Positions 13,518-22,635 are shown, counted from the stretch's first letter. The stretch is DNA of 22,681 nt from JAQVXR01 sp050945755 (GCA_050945755.1 JBMNTN010000030.1:1-22681), one strand, 5' to 3'. Notes: a model not told the origin generated them from the sequence alone. Translations and numbers: made by a program.

Positions 13518-14770
13518 TGGCTGTATGTACAAAGATCCAGGATCTTTTGTCACCTTATTTGGATGGGGCTTTATCAGCAGAAGAGCATGATATGGTTGAA
13601 AGACACCTGAACAATTGTACGTTTTGTCGGCAGGAGCTTTTAATGTTAAAAGAGACCGTTCAAATTATGCATTCTCTTCCTGACGTTGAGATTCCTGCGG
13701 ATTTTTCTTCTCGTTTACATGAGAAACTGGTACTGGCAGCTCAGGAAAGTAAGCCGCAAGTCCCGGTGCCTCAGAAAAGTTGGGTTGAGAAAATTGTTCA
13801 CTCTCCCTGGTTTCCCTTAACTGCAGCGGCTGTTTTGCTTATTGCCATTGTTACTGTAATTAATCCGGTTGCATTTAAAGCCCCTTTATCGGATTTATCA
13901 ACTCCGTCCGAAATGAGTGATTCCGGTATTAATAATGAGGGCATGTCGGACACGATAGCTATGGTTAAAGCGGAAAATGAAAGCTTGCAAAAAGATATGT
14001 CGGGAGTTTCAGAACAAGACTCAAAAAAAGTACCGGAAAAACCCAGCATCGGAGCAGGGGTATCTGCCCCGGAAGTTTCAGAAGATGCTGGTACCTTAGC
14101 AATAACACGACAAGAGGTACCTGCTGTGGAAAGTGTTCCAAAAGAAAAGTCAGGAAACGGGAGCCAAGCTGCTCGTGCCAGGGATCATAAAGGTGATCAG
14201 CAGAAAATAGCAGATTCTTTAGACACCCCTCCTGCCTCGATAAACAGCATAAACGGGGAAGTTTCAGATGAAGTTTATACCATTTTTACCGAGGTAGCGG
14301 CTGAGGGAGTTGATACGGAAATTACAATTAAAAAAGCCGCGATCACACTTGGTGTAAAAGAGAAGAGCCCCAGTGAGGTATTTGAAACAATTTCCGGTTC
14401 TTATCAGGTGCAGACATTGGATGAGCAACAGAGTGTAATTATATTTAAAGTTCCCCAAGAAGAAATGGAAAAAACCATTTCTATGCTGAAAGGCTTCGGA
14501 GAAATAGAGCAAACAAGCATTTCCAATCATGATTTAAGTGCGGACTATAATGAGACTCAAAACAATCTTAACAAATATCTAAAATACAGGGAAGAACTAT
14601 CGGCATTAATAAACGCCTCCCAAGATATTGAGGAAAAGGTACGGTTGGAAGTGAAATTGCATGACCTCAACAGCGAGATCAAGCTCTTGGAGGAAAGGAT
14701 TTTATATTATGAGGAAATGTCAGGCAGCACATTGGTCGAAGTTACCCTAAGAACTGTTACAAGTGAGTAA
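13517..14770 (+). CDS. Membrane anti-sigma factor: zinc-finger domain fused to a DUF4349-type extracytoplasmic domain
   Basis: A 417-residue protein with three parts. Residues 1-45 form a zf-HC2/ZAS domain (Cys4, then His30-x3-Cys34-x2-Cys37), which should hold the sigma factor at the membrane. Residues about 93-115 are one membrane helix. After a low-complexity, Ser/Glu/Lys-rich stretch (about 125-245), residues about 250-415 resemble DUF4349: the KAAITLGVKEKSPSEVFETI strand-helix, IIFKVPQEEMEKTISMLKGFGEIEQTSISNHDLSADYNETQ, then a coiled coil (NLNKYLKYREELSALI to KLLEERILYYEEM) and a final strand STLVEVTLRTV. Most DUF4349 proteins I know of end in a further membrane helix, which is absent here. 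It overlaps the sigma gene by one base and is followed by a terminator. The signal sensed is unknown. Confidence 0.88.
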   Translation: MAVCTKIQDLLSPYLDGALSAEEHDMVERHLNNCTFCRQELLMLKETVQIMHSLPDVEIPADFSSRLHEKLVLAAQESKPQVPVPQKSWVEKIVHSPWFPLTAAAVLLIAIVTVINPVAFKAPLSDLSTPSEMSDSGINNEGMSDTIAMVKAENESLQKDMSGVSEQDSKKVPEKPSIGAGVSAPEVSEDAGTLAITRQEVPAVESVPKEKSGNGSQAARARDHKGDQQKIADSLDTPPASINSINGEVSDEVYTIFTEVAAEGVDTEITIKKAAITLGVKEKSPSEVFETISGSYQVQTLDEQQSVIIFKVPQEEMEKTISMLKGFGEIEQTSISNHDLSADYNETQNNLNKYLKYREELSALINASQDIEEKVRLEVKLHDLNSEIKLLEERILYYEEMSGSTLVEVTLRTVTSE

Positions 14771-14785
14771 AATGCTGAAATACCT

Positions 14786-14826
14786 TTCGGTGTGCAGGAC
14801 TTCGCTTCTGGACACCGAATTTTTTT
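14786..14826 (+). terminator. Terminator ending the sigma/anti-sigma operon
   Basis: TTCGGTGT (14786-14793) pairs with ACACCGAA (14812-14819), with further CAG/CTG pairing inside, then seven T (14820-14826). It lies inside the longest possible reading of the next gene, arguing that the next gene starts at 14844. Confidence 0.93.
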
Positions 14827-14843
14827 ATTTCGGGAGGGTTACT

Positions 14844-15992
14844 ATGAAAAAAATCGGAAGAGTTTTTTTTAGTGCATTCATATTAGCACTAATATTTAAT
14901 GTTGTATCCTGGTTTGTAACGGAAAGCTCTGTTCCTGAAGATGGAAGCTCGGGGGACGAGTTTCCTGTTATGACCCCGGTGCAGGAGGAACCGGAAATCA
15001 CTCTTGCCGCAGTAGGCGATGTGATGCTGGCCCGGAAGCTAAGCAAGTTGATGGAGAGTAAGGGATTAGATTATCCTTTCACAAAAACGGCAGGCCTTTT
15101 AGCATCGGCAGATATTGCTTTTGCCAACCTGGAATCACCCTTTTCCCACAGGGGACAGCAATTGCCGGGAAAAGGAATTTGGTTTCGGGCTAAGCCGGAA
15201 AATATGCAGGCACTAACTCAGGCAGGTTTTGATGTGTTAAGTATCGCAAATAATCATGCCTTGGATTATGACTCTCCTGCTTTCTTGGATACCATTGATC
15301 TATTAAACGAGCAAAGTATTAAAGCCGTGGGCGGGGGAGCAAACATTGATGAAGCACGGACACCTGCAATGCTTGAGGTTAATGGAATGAAAACGGCGTT
15401 TCTCGCTTACAGTGAAATGGCGGATATGTTTTGGAGTTATAAATATCCAAGACGTTTGAAGGCCGATGTGGACACCCCGGGGATTGCTCCTTGTGTGCCG
15501 GAACAAATTGAAGAGGATATTGCCCTGGTCCGGCCAATAGCCGATTTGGTGGTATTATCACTGCACTGGGGACTGGAATACCAGTCTGAGCCTGAGGACT
15601 ACCAGCGGGAGATGGCGCACAGGTTGATTGATGCAGGGGCGGATATAATTATCGGTCATCATCCCCACTGTATTCAGGGAATTGAAACTTATCAAAACGG
15701 ATTAATTGCTTACTCCTTAGGAAATTTTGTTTTTGATCAGAACTGGTCGGAAGAAACTAAGCAAGGTTTATTACTGCAAATTAAATGCGGACCCCAAGGG
15801 TGGCAGGAAGCAAAGGTTCTTCCGGTATACATTAATGACGGTCAGCCGGTTATAGCTGAAGAAAGTGTTGCTGATAGAATATTAAGTCTAACGCGTCAGA
15901 TTTCGGAAAAACTAGATACAGAAATCCTTATAGAAGGGAAAACGGGATTACTAATTAATAACTGGCAGGGCGCAAAGGACGAAAAGATATGA
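14844..15992 (+). CDS. CapA-family (PGA_cap) metallophosphatase-like protein
   Basis: A 382-residue protein with an N-terminal membrane anchor or signal (KKIGRVFFSAFILALIFNVVSW) and a CapA/PgsA-type calcineurin-like domain. Motifs are LAAVGDVMLAR, FANLESPFS, LSIANNHALDYD, LSLHWGLEYQ, DIIIGHHPHCIQG and YSLGNFVFDQ. CapA proteins belong with poly-gamma-glutamate synthesis or release, but no capB/capC genes are here and many stand-alone members occur in Clostridia, so the substrate is unknown. ATG 14844, with GGGAGG (14832-14837), is chosen over an in-frame ATG at 14763 that would run through the terminator and the stop of the anti-sigma gene. polA follows after 8 bases. Confidence 0.9.
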   Translation: MKKIGRVFFSAFILALIFNVVSWFVTESSVPEDGSSGDEFPVMTPVQEEPEITLAAVGDVMLARKLSKLMESKGLDYPFTKTAGLLASADIAFANLESPFSHRGQQLPGKGIWFRAKPENMQALTQAGFDVLSIANNHALDYDSPAFLDTIDLLNEQSIKAVGGGANIDEARTPAMLEVNGMKTAFLAYSEMADMFWSYKYPRRLKADVDTPGIAPCVPEQIEEDIALVRPIADLVVLSLHWGLEYQSEPEDYQREMAHRLIDAGADIIIGHHPHCIQGIETYQNGLIAYSLGNFVFDQNWSEETKQGLLLQIKCGPQGWQEAKVLPVYINDGQPVIAEESVADRILSLTRQISEKLDTEILIEGKTGLLINNWQGAKDEKI

Positions 15993-16000
15993 GGTGCTCT

Positions 16001-18643
16001 ATGAAAAAGTTTTTGATCGTTGACGGCAGCAGTTTAATCCACCGGGCTTTTTACGCACTTCCCCTGCTTACCAACGGGGCCGGGGCATTTACCAATGCGG
16101 CTTATGGTTTTACCAACATGTTCATGAAGATATTAGGTGAAGAGAATCCTGGTTATTGTGTGGTTTGTTTTGATAAAAGCAGGGTAACCTTCCGTACCGA
16201 GCAATATCATGAATATAAGGCGCAGCGTAAAGCTACTCCCGAAGAGCTGAAACCCCAATTTGACCTGGTAAAACAAATTCTTACTGCCATGAATATAGCT
16301 TGGGAAGAACTGGACGGCTTTGAGGCTGATGATTTAATTGGCACTTTTGCCTGCCAGGGGGAGAAGCAGGGACTGGAAAATCTTATTTTGACCGGTGATA
16401 AAGATGCTCTCCAACTGATTTCTCCTCAGTGTACAGTTCTGTTAATTCGCAAAGGCATCTCGGAAATGGACAGGTATGATGAAAAAGCGGTTATGAAACG
16501 CTATGGCCTTGTTCCCAACCAGATCATTGACTTAAAAGGACTGATGGGAGATCAGTCGGACAACATTCCCGGGGTTCCGGGAATTGGGGAAAAGACGGCG
16601 CTGAAGCTCTTAACCCGGTTTGAGAGCATTGAAAGTATTTTAGCTAATTTAGATGAAGTAACACCTCCCGGTGTGCAGAAAAAGCTTCGAGAGCACCGGG
16701 ATCTGGCAGTTCTTTCCCAAAAACTAGCAACAATTGAATGTGATGTTCCCATAGAAATAGATGTTGAGTTCTTAAAAGTGGGAAAGCCTGACTATGGGAA
16801 ACTCCTAGAGATATATAAAGAACTGGAATTTAAAAGTCTGGTCAAAAATGTTTTAGAGCGAATGTCGGAAAGACAAAATAAAACCGGTGAGACTGTGGAG
16901 AGTCTAAATAAAACTGTAGATTATAGACGGTTGGAAAGCCGGGAAGAGATATCCAGCTGCCTTAATGAGATTATACCTCAAGGAAAAGTTGCTCTATATG
17001 TGACTCATCGTGGAAACTATTTTGCCGGAGAACCGGCATCGGTTTCTTTTGCGGTGTCCGGGGATAAGGCTTGGACGGTATTTTTGGATGAAGAAGATGA
17101 GCAAGAAAAGTTAAGTGCTTTAGCCGAATTATTGGAAAATGATAATGTAAAAAAGATCGTCTATAACTACAAAGATTTATCCGTGCTATTTTCCCGAGCA
17201 GGAATCCGGCTGACCGGAGTGATTTCCGATGTGCTATTAGGCGCTTACCTTTTAAATCCCAGTACATCCGATTATAGTTTGGAAACTCTCTCACTGGAGT
17301 TTTTAAATCGCCCGCTGGTCAGCGAGGAGGAAGAAGTGGCAGATCGTTCCCGGCGGGCAGCGCTCATTTGGGAACTTGCTCCGTTCATTCAAGGAAGAAT
17401 TGCCGAGCAGGAGATGGACGATCTATACCGGCAGGTAGAGCTTCCCTTGGAGGATGTTTTGGCTGGGATGGAAATTACCGGCGTAAAAGTGGACTCATCC
17501 CAGTTAAAAGTTATGTCCGGTGAAATGGAGGGAGCAATTGAAAACTTAAGCAAGGAAATCTACCAACTGGCCGGAGAAGAATTTAATATTAATTCACCCA
17601 AGCAGTTGGGAGTGATTCTTTTTGATAAGTTAGGGCTTCCCCCCATTAAAAAAACAAAAACAGGTTACTCTACCAATGCGGAAGTATTAGAGCGGCTAGC
17701 GGAACAGCATGAAATTGCCGCTAAAATTGTGGAGCACCGGACATTGGTAAAGTTAAAGTCCACTTATGTGGATGGGATGCAGAGCCTAATCAATCCTGAA
17801 ACAGGGAAGATCCATACATCATTTAACCAGACAGTAACAGCTACCGGGCGGCTTTCTTCAACTGAACCAAACCTGCAGAATATTCCGATCCGGATGGAAT
17901 TAGGCCGGCAAATCCGCAAAGCATTTGGTCCATCCCAGAAGGGAAACATACTTTTGGCAGGCGACTATTCGCAGATTGAACTTAGAGTGCTAGCCCATAT
18001 TTCCGGGGACCCGGTATTGCAGGAAGCTTTTCGAGAAGATCAGGATATTCATGCCAGGACAGCTTCTGAGGTGTTTGGAGTACCAATGGAGGAAGTCGTT
18101 CCGGAAATGAGAAGAAGAGCAAAGGCGGTCAACTTTGGGATTGTTTATGGCATCAGTGATTATGGACTTTCTCGTGATTTGGGTATTACCCGTAAAGAAG
18201 CAAAAAAATACATTAACAATTATTTTGCCCGTTATCAGGGAGTAGCGGAGTACATGCACCGGGTGATTAAGGAGGCCAGGGACAAAGGTTATGTGATAAC
18301 TTTGTTAAACAGGCGTCGTTACTTGCCGGATATCTACAGCCCTAATTTTAATATCCGCAGTTTTGGTGAGAGGACAGCCATGAATACGCCGATCCAGGGG
18401 AGTGCTGCCGACATTATCAAAATAGCGATGGTCAAGATTCACCAGGCATTTCGGGAGGCAGGTTTTAGATCAAAAATGATTTTACAGGTGCATGACGAGT
18501 TAATTTTTGACGTGGTGCCGGAGGAAATAGAAATTGTTTCGAAGACAGTTAAGGAGTTAATGGAAAATGCTATTTCTTTAAATGTGCCGCTCAAAGTTGA
18601 TTTAAAATCGGGCATAGATTGGTACAGTATGAAAAGAATATAG
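16001..18643 (+). CDS. polA: DNA polymerase I
   Basis: An 880-residue repair and Okazaki-fragment polymerase. The N-terminal 290 residues form the 5'-3' exonuclease (LIVDGSSLIHRAFYA, ELDGFEADDLIGT, TGDKDALQL, GLMGDQSDNIPGVPGIGEKTA). The middle part keeps the fold of a 3'-5' exonuclease but lacks the DxE pair (VALYVTHRG in place of the E. coli FDTET segment), so proofreading is probably absent. The C-terminal polymerase domain has motif A DYSQIELR (from Asp655), motif B RRRAKAVNFGIVYG and motif C QVHDELIF (His831-Asp-Glu). ATG 16001 with GAGGTG (15991-15996) is preferred; an in-frame ATG at 15989 overlaps the end of the CapA gene and would put this site inside the gene. mutM follows after 11 bases. 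Confidence 0.97.
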   Translation: MKKFLIVDGSSLIHRAFYALPLLTNGAGAFTNAAYGFTNMFMKILGEENPGYCVVCFDKSRVTFRTEQYHEYKAQRKATPEELKPQFDLVKQILTAMNIAWEELDGFEADDLIGTFACQGEKQGLENLILTGDKDALQLISPQCTVLLIRKGISEMDRYDEKAVMKRYGLVPNQIIDLKGLMGDQSDNIPGVPGIGEKTALKLLTRFESIESILANLDEVTPPGVQKKLREHRDLAVLSQKLATIECDVPIEIDVEFLKVGKPDYGKLLEIYKELEFKSLVKNVLERMSERQNKTGETVESLNKTVDYRRLESREEISSCLNEIIPQGKVALYVTHRGNYFAGEPASVSFAVSGDKAWTVFLDEEDEQEKLSALAELLENDNVKKIVYNYKDLSVLFSRAGIRLTGVISDVLLGAYLLNPSTSDYSLETLSLEFLNRPLVSEEEEVADRSRRAALIWELAPFIQGRIAEQEMDDLYRQVELPLEDVLAGMEITGVKVDSSQLKVMSGEMEGAIENLSKEIYQLAGEEFNINSPKQLGVILFDKLGLPPIKKTKTGYSTNAEVLERLAEQHEIAAKIVEHRTLVKLKSTYVDGMQSLINPETGKIHTSFNQTVTATGRLSSTEPNLQNIPIRMELGRQIRKAFGPSQKGNILLAGDYSQIELRVLAHISGDPVLQEAFREDQDIHARTASEVFGVPMEEVVPEMRRRAKAVNFGIVYGISDYGLSRDLGITRKEAKKYINNYFARYQGVAEYMHRVIKEARDKGYVITLLNRRRYLPDIYSPNFNIRSFGERTAMNTPIQGSAADIIKIAMVKIHQAFREAGFRSKMILQVHDELIFDVVPEEIEIVSKTVKELMENAISLNVPLKVDLKSGIDWYSMKRI

Positions 18644-18654
18644 GGGGACAAAGG

Positions 18655-19479
18655 ATGCCGGAACTTCCTGAAGTAGAAACTGTGAAACGGACGCTCTCAG
18701 AATTTATTATCGGTCGAAGGATTATGGCGGTAACGGTAGACAAGACATCTGTGATAAAAATACCTGAAGCTGAAGAGTTTGCTGCATTGGTTACCGGAAG
18801 AACCTTTGATTTGATAGAACGGCGAGGCAAGTATTTGCTCCTTAACTTATCAGGTGGATATCTGATGGTGGTTCATCTTAGAATGACCGGGCGACTTGTC
18901 TACACCAAGGCAGAAGAACCGGTGAAAAAGCATACCCATGTGATTTTTCATCTTGATAATGGTTATGAGTTGCGTTTTACCGATCAGAGGCGCTTTGGCT
19001 GTATCTGGGTGGTAGCGAAAGAGGAGAGAGGCAAAATCTCCGGTCTTTGTTCTTTGGGACCGGAGCCTTTAGGAGTGGAATTTACCCGTGTATTACTGGA
19101 GGAAGCTTTAAGCGGTCGACAAACAAAAATAAAGGCTTTTCTCCTGGACCAGAAGATGATTGCCGGCATTGGTAACATCTACGCAGATGAAATATTATTT
19201 GCCAGCGGCATTCACCCGGAACGCAGAGCAGAGTCGTTAAATGAAGAGGAAATCGATAGGCTTTATACTGCAATCAGGGATATTTTAAGTACGGCAATTC
19301 AACACCGGGGGACATCTTTTAGTGACTATGTAGACGGACGCGGCGAGAAAGGCGCGCATCAGTTTCACCTTTGTGTCTATCAGCAGGCAGGTAAGGACTG
19401 CCCCAGGTGCGGATCGAAAATAATCAGAACAAAAGTAGGGAGCCGCAGTTCTTACCACTGTCCCGAATGCCAAAAATAG
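18655..19479 (+). CDS. mutM: Formamidopyrimidine-DNA glycosylase (Fpg/MutM)
   Basis: A 274-residue base-excision repair enzyme removing 8-oxoguanine and formamidopyrimidines, with AP lyase activity. The start must be ATG 18655, because after removal of Met the catalytic Pro and Glu of MPELPEVETV must be at the N-terminus; the frame is open to 18619, but AGGGGG (18642-18647) serves the ATG at 18655. Other motifs: RRGKYLLL (Lys59), HLRMTGRL, NIYADEILFASGIHP, RGTSFSDYVDGRGEKG, and a C-terminal zinc finger (CPRCGSKI with HCPECQ). The polA-mutM order is conserved in many Firmicutes and suggests a repair operon. Confidence 0.98.
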   Translation: MPELPEVETVKRTLSEFIIGRRIMAVTVDKTSVIKIPEAEEFAALVTGRTFDLIERRGKYLLLNLSGGYLMVVHLRMTGRLVYTKAEEPVKKHTHVIFHLDNGYELRFTDQRRFGCIWVVAKEERGKISGLCSLGPEPLGVEFTRVLLEEALSGRQTKIKAFLLDQKMIAGIGNIYADEILFASGIHPERRAESLNEEEIDRLYTAIRDILSTAIQHRGTSFSDYVDGRGEKGAHQFHLCVYQQAGKDCPRCGSKIIRTKVGSRSSYHCPECQK

Positions 19480-19579
19480 ATAAGTACCCTGGTGTAACTC
19501 ACGTGCAGCGCAAACATGCACACATCTCCTTCCTTCTCATATAGTAGTTATTGTCAGTGACGGGCAGGGAGGGAATGGA

Positions 19580-20224
19580 GTGGCAAATATTTCATTGATT
19601 CTTTTTGCACTGGCAGTTAGTTTGGACGGGTTTGGAGCGGGTTTGGCTTATGGAATGAGAGGCATTGTAATTCCTCTTCATTCCCTTTTGGCAATCAGTG
19701 CAACTTCTTCTTTGGCAATCGCAGTGTCAATGATTTGCGGTAATTTTATTGCGGGTTTCATTCCGGTCAGTGTTGCAGAAATTATTGGTGCAGTTATTTT
19801 AGGTATGATGGGTCTCTATATGCTGGTCCAGGTTTGGGTGAACGGAGGGGCAAAAAAAAGTGAGCAGGTTCCCGGCTCAGAGGAGATGCTGGTACATTTC
19901 CGAATCCCTACATTGGGTATTTTGGTGCAGGTGTTAAGGGAACCTTCCAAAGCTGACTTAGACCATTCCGGGGTGCTGAGTGTACGAGAAGCGTTTCTTC
20001 TCGGTTTTGCCTTGGCGATGGATGCAATAGGGGCGGGATTTGCTTTAGCTGTTGCCGGCTTTCCGCCGCTGTGGACGGCACTCTATGTTGGTGTATGTAA
20101 ATTTTTATTAGTGATGGCAGCAGTTAGAATAGGCAAATTTAGTTCCAATAACTGGTTCGGAAAGAAGTTTTCATTTATACCAGGACTAATTTTATTGATG
20201 ATAAGTATATCTAAATTTCGGTGA
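19580..20224 (+). CDS. ytaF: Sporulation membrane protein YtaF (MntP-like fold)
   Basis: A 214-residue membrane protein with about six hydrophobic segments and two related halves, marked by ALAVSLDGFGAGLAYGMRG near the start and ALAMDAIGAGFALAVAG in the second half; this Asp-containing duplication resembles the MntP manganese exporter and related families. It has the position of ytaF between mutM and coaE in Bacillus. The function is not well established; a cation-transport or sporulation link is inferred from family and context. GTG 19580 has GGGAGGG (19567-19573) 6 bases upstream. There are 100 bases before it after mutM, without an obvious terminator. coaE begins 7 bases after its stop. 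Confidence 0.9.
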   Translation: MANISLILFALAVSLDGFGAGLAYGMRGIVIPLHSLLAISATSSLAIAVSMICGNFIAGFIPVSVAEIIGAVILGMMGLYMLVQVWVNGGAKKSEQVPGSEEMLVHFRIPTLGILVQVLREPSKADLDHSGVLSVREAFLLGFALAMDAIGAGFALAVAGFPPLWTALYVGVCKFLLVMAAVRIGKFSSNNWFGKKFSFIPGLILLMISISKFR

Positions 20225-20231
20225 GGAAAAT

Positions 20232-20831
20232 ATGAAAGTAATTGGTTTAACCGGCGGAATTGCCAGCGGAAAAAGTACCGTTTCCAGAGTACTAGAAAAA
20301 CAGGGAGCAAAGATTATTGATGCGGATATCATTGCCCGAGATATCGTTCAACCGGGATGTCCAGCCTTGGCGGAGATTGTAAAAGTGTTTGGCAAGGAAA
20401 CTCTTCTTCCTGACGGAAGATTGGACAGGGTATATCTTGGACAAAAAGTTTTCCAAAATCAATCCCTGCGAAAAGTTTTAAATAGTATTACACACCCTAA
20501 GATTAGGGAACAAATAATAGAGGAGTTAAGGAAAATTGAGAGAGAAAGTCCTGAGGCGATTGCTGTGGTGGATGCTCCTTTATTAATAGAAGCAGGGCTT
20601 GTTGATATGGTAGACGAGGTATGGCTTGTAGCTCTGCCTGAGGAGGTGCAGGTTAACCGATTGATGAACAGGGACGGGCTTTCTCAAGAAGAAGCAAAAA
20701 GACGCATCGGGTCCCAGCTGCCCCTTGCAGAAAAGCAAAAATATGCCAAACATATTATTGACACGTCCGGGTCAATCAACGATACTGTTAATAAGGTGGT
20801 AAAACTTTGGCAAGAGGTATGCTTGGTATGA
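20232..20831 (+). CDS. coaE: Dephospho-CoA kinase
   Basis: A 199-residue cytosolic kinase for the last step of coenzyme A synthesis, phosphorylating the 3'-hydroxyl of dephospho-CoA. It shows the P-loop GGIASGKST (8-16), the IIDADIIARDIV segment, GQKVFQNQSLRKVLNSITHPKIR in the CoA-binding part, VVDAPLLIEAGL, and the lid region LMNRDGLSQEEAKRRIGSQ. ATG 20232 follows a GTGAGG near the end of ytaF; the two are probably coupled. Confidence 0.97.
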   Translation: MKVIGLTGGIASGKSTVSRVLEKQGAKIIDADIIARDIVQPGCPALAEIVKVFGKETLLPDGRLDRVYLGQKVFQNQSLRKVLNSITHPKIREQIIEELRKIERESPEAIAVVDAPLLIEAGLVDMVDEVWLVALPEEVQVNRLMNRDGLSQEEAKRRIGSQLPLAEKQKYAKHIIDTSGSINDTVNKVVKLWQEVCLV

Positions 20832-20885
20832 TTCAGGTTTTTTTACATAAAGATTACTACCACTAACATTTAGGAGTTGACGTGG

Positions 20886-21464
20886 TTGTTTCGTTTTACC
20901 CGGTGCATGATCAGACTGCTGCTAATAATGATGGTGCTGTTTGTTTCAATCTATGTTGTTTACCGGAGTGCTCCCGTCCAGAGATTTTTTTATCCAATTC
21001 CCCATCGTGACTATGTTTTTCATTACTCAACTATGTATGAACTGGACCCTTACTTAGTGGCGGCGGTAATTCGGGTAGAAAGCCGTTTTTTAATTCAGGC
21101 TGAATCAACTTCAGGCGCTAGGGGACTGATGCAGCTTATGCCGGAGACAGCTAAGTGGGCTGCAGGCAAAATGAAAATTGAGTATAGCCCGGAGATGTTA
21201 TTTGATCCAGAGTACAATATCAGAATGGGCTGCTGGTATCTACGCCAACTGGTAAATAAATTTGACGGCAATCTGGTGGTGGCTCTTGCCGCTTATAACG
21301 GAGGGCAGGGAAATGTTGTTAACTGGTTAAAAAAGGGAACCTGGAACGGGGAATATAATAATTTGGATCAAGTACCTTTTTTTGAAACAAGGGATTATGT
21401 TCGGCGTGTATTTCAAAATTACCAACGTTACCAGAATCTTTATAGGGAAAAATTGTGGTGGTAA
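20886..21464 (+). CDS. SLT-type lytic transglycosylase with N-terminal membrane anchor
   Basis: A 192-residue murein-cleaving enzyme. One N-terminal hydrophobic helix (MIRLLLIMMVLFVSIYVVY) is followed by a soluble SLT/GEWL domain with AAVIRVESRFL (catalytic Glu), SGARGLMQLMPETAKW, LFDPEYNIRMGCWYLRQLV, ALAAYNGGQGNV and ETRDYVRRVFQNYQRY. It should cut peptidoglycan outside the membrane and form 1,6-anhydro ends. The start is uncertain: TTG 20886 is 9 bases after AGGAG (20872-20876); TTG 20877 would have no spacing, and ATG 20907 is also possible. coaE followed by this gene is a common order in Clostridia. Confidence 0.92.
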   Translation: MFRFTRCMIRLLLIMMVLFVSIYVVYRSAPVQRFFYPIPHRDYVFHYSTMYELDPYLVAAVIRVESRFLIQAESTSGARGLMQLMPETAKWAAGKMKIEYSPEMLFDPEYNIRMGCWYLRQLVNKFDGNLVVALAAYNGGQGNVVNWLKKGTWNGEYNNLDQVPFFETRDYVRRVFQNYQRYQNLYREKLWW

Positions 21465-21555
21465 ACTGCACCGAAAGGTTTTTTATCAGGTAAAAAAGGG
21501 AAATCAGGAAATACATTGAATAATATACATAACTTGATTCGAACGAGGAGTGGAA

Positions 21556-22599
21556 ATGTTGAAATTAAATGAAATTAATTCCATGACCAGGGTTACCGAG
21601 CTTCAAGTGGAAAAGGGTAGAAAGTTTTTTTCTGCTACCCACGAAGAAATTCAAGCCGGAGCTACAACAGATATCTATTTTGTGAAAACATTAGATATTT
21701 TACGTGCCATGGGATTGGAAGAGACAGTAGTTACGGCAGAAATTTTTGCGCGAAAAAATGGTGTAATAGCCGGTGTAGGGGAAGTAATCAACCTTCTGCA
21801 AGATAAGGATGTGGAAATATGGAGTCTGCCCGAGGGAAGTGAGTTTCAGAGTAAAGATGTAGTGATGCGTATTAGAGGAAAATACAGTGAGTTTGGTCTA
21901 TGGGAAGCAGCCCTTTTAGGCTTTCTCGCAAGTTCCAGCGGCTGGGCTACTGCGGCAAGGCTTGCTAAGGAAGCGGCAGGTGACTGTGCAATGTCCTGTT
22001 TCGGAGCAAGGCATGTACACCCGGCGGTTGCCCCTGCGATGGAACGAGCTGCTCTGGTGGGCGGCGCCGACTCCGCCAGTTGTATTCTGGGGGCAAAATT
22101 GTTTGGTAAGGAACCGGCCGGCACGGCTCCCCATGCTTTGATATTGATTGTAGGAGATACTGTGGAAGCAGCTTTAGCCTATCATCAGGTAATACCCTCA
22201 GGTGAACTAAGACTAATTTTAGTAGATACATTTAAAGATGAGGCAGAGGAGTCACTACGTGTAGCCCAGGCTTTAGGTAAGAATTTAGATGGTATTCGCC
22301 TGGATACTCCCAGTGAACGGGGTGGGGTAACTCCTGATTTGATTAAAGAGGTTCGGCAGCGGTTGGATAAAGCTGGGTTTAGCCATGTAAAGATTTTTGT
22401 TTCCGGGGGTTTAGATCCCGATAGGATTAAACTGCTCAAAGAGGCGGGTGCTGATGCTTTCGGAGTAGGAAGTTATATTTCCGGGGCTGCTCCAATAGAT
22501 ATGACAATGGATATCAAAGAAGTAAGGGGTGTACCTATTGCAAAACGTGGCCGAATACCTGGTATTTTAGATAATCCTAAATTGGAAAAGGTAAAATAA
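21556..22599 (+). CDS. Nicotinate phosphoribosyltransferase, short form
   Basis: A 347-residue enzyme that joins nicotinate to PRPP in the NAD salvage pathway. The fold is that of the short nicotinate/quinolinate phosphoribosyltransferase group: an N-terminal domain (ATTDIYFVKTLDILRAMGL), then FGARHVHPAVAPAMERAALVGGADSASCILGAKLFG, GTAPHALILIVGD, LILVDTFKDEAEE, DGIRLDTPSERGG, KIFVSGGLDPDRI and GADAFGVGSYIS. The His-containing ARHVHP segment and the Gly/Thr-rich loop near GKEPAGTAPHA fit substrate binding. Nicotinate rather than quinolinate is inferred from the family. ATG 21556 with CGAGGAG (21544-21550) is preferred over GTG 21550. Confidence 0.92.
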   Translation: MLKLNEINSMTRVTELQVEKGRKFFSATHEEIQAGATTDIYFVKTLDILRAMGLEETVVTAEIFARKNGVIAGVGEVINLLQDKDVEIWSLPEGSEFQSKDVVMRIRGKYSEFGLWEAALLGFLASSSGWATAARLAKEAAGDCAMSCFGARHVHPAVAPAMERAALVGGADSASCILGAKLFGKEPAGTAPHALILIVGDTVEAALAYHQVIPSGELRLILVDTFKDEAEESLRVAQALGKNLDGIRLDTPSERGGVTPDLIKEVRQRLDKAGFSHVKIFVSGGLDPDRIKLLKEAGADAFGVGSYISGAAPIDMTMDIKEVRGVPIAKRGRIPGILDNPKLEKVK

Positions 22600-22606
22600 A
22601 TTTGAG

Positions 22607-22627
22607 AGCACCGTAAGCGGTGCTTTT
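22607..22627 (+). terminator. Terminator after the nicotinate phosphoribosyltransferase gene
   Basis: Perfect 7-bp stem AGCACCG (22607-22613) with CGGTGCT (22618-22624), a TAAG loop and a short T run. The T run is short, and it may serve both converging genes. Confidence 0.78.
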
Positions 22628-22635
22628 AAATTTAT

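Noticed and set aside
14763..14843. 27-codon N-terminal extension of the CapA-type protein
   Set aside because: It overlaps the anti-sigma stop, spans a strong terminator and lacks a ribosome binding site; ATG 14844 has GGGAGG and starts a normal membrane anchor.
18619..18654. N-terminal extension of MutM
   Set aside because: Fpg enzymes need Pro-Glu immediately after the initiator Met; the extension overlaps the end of polA.
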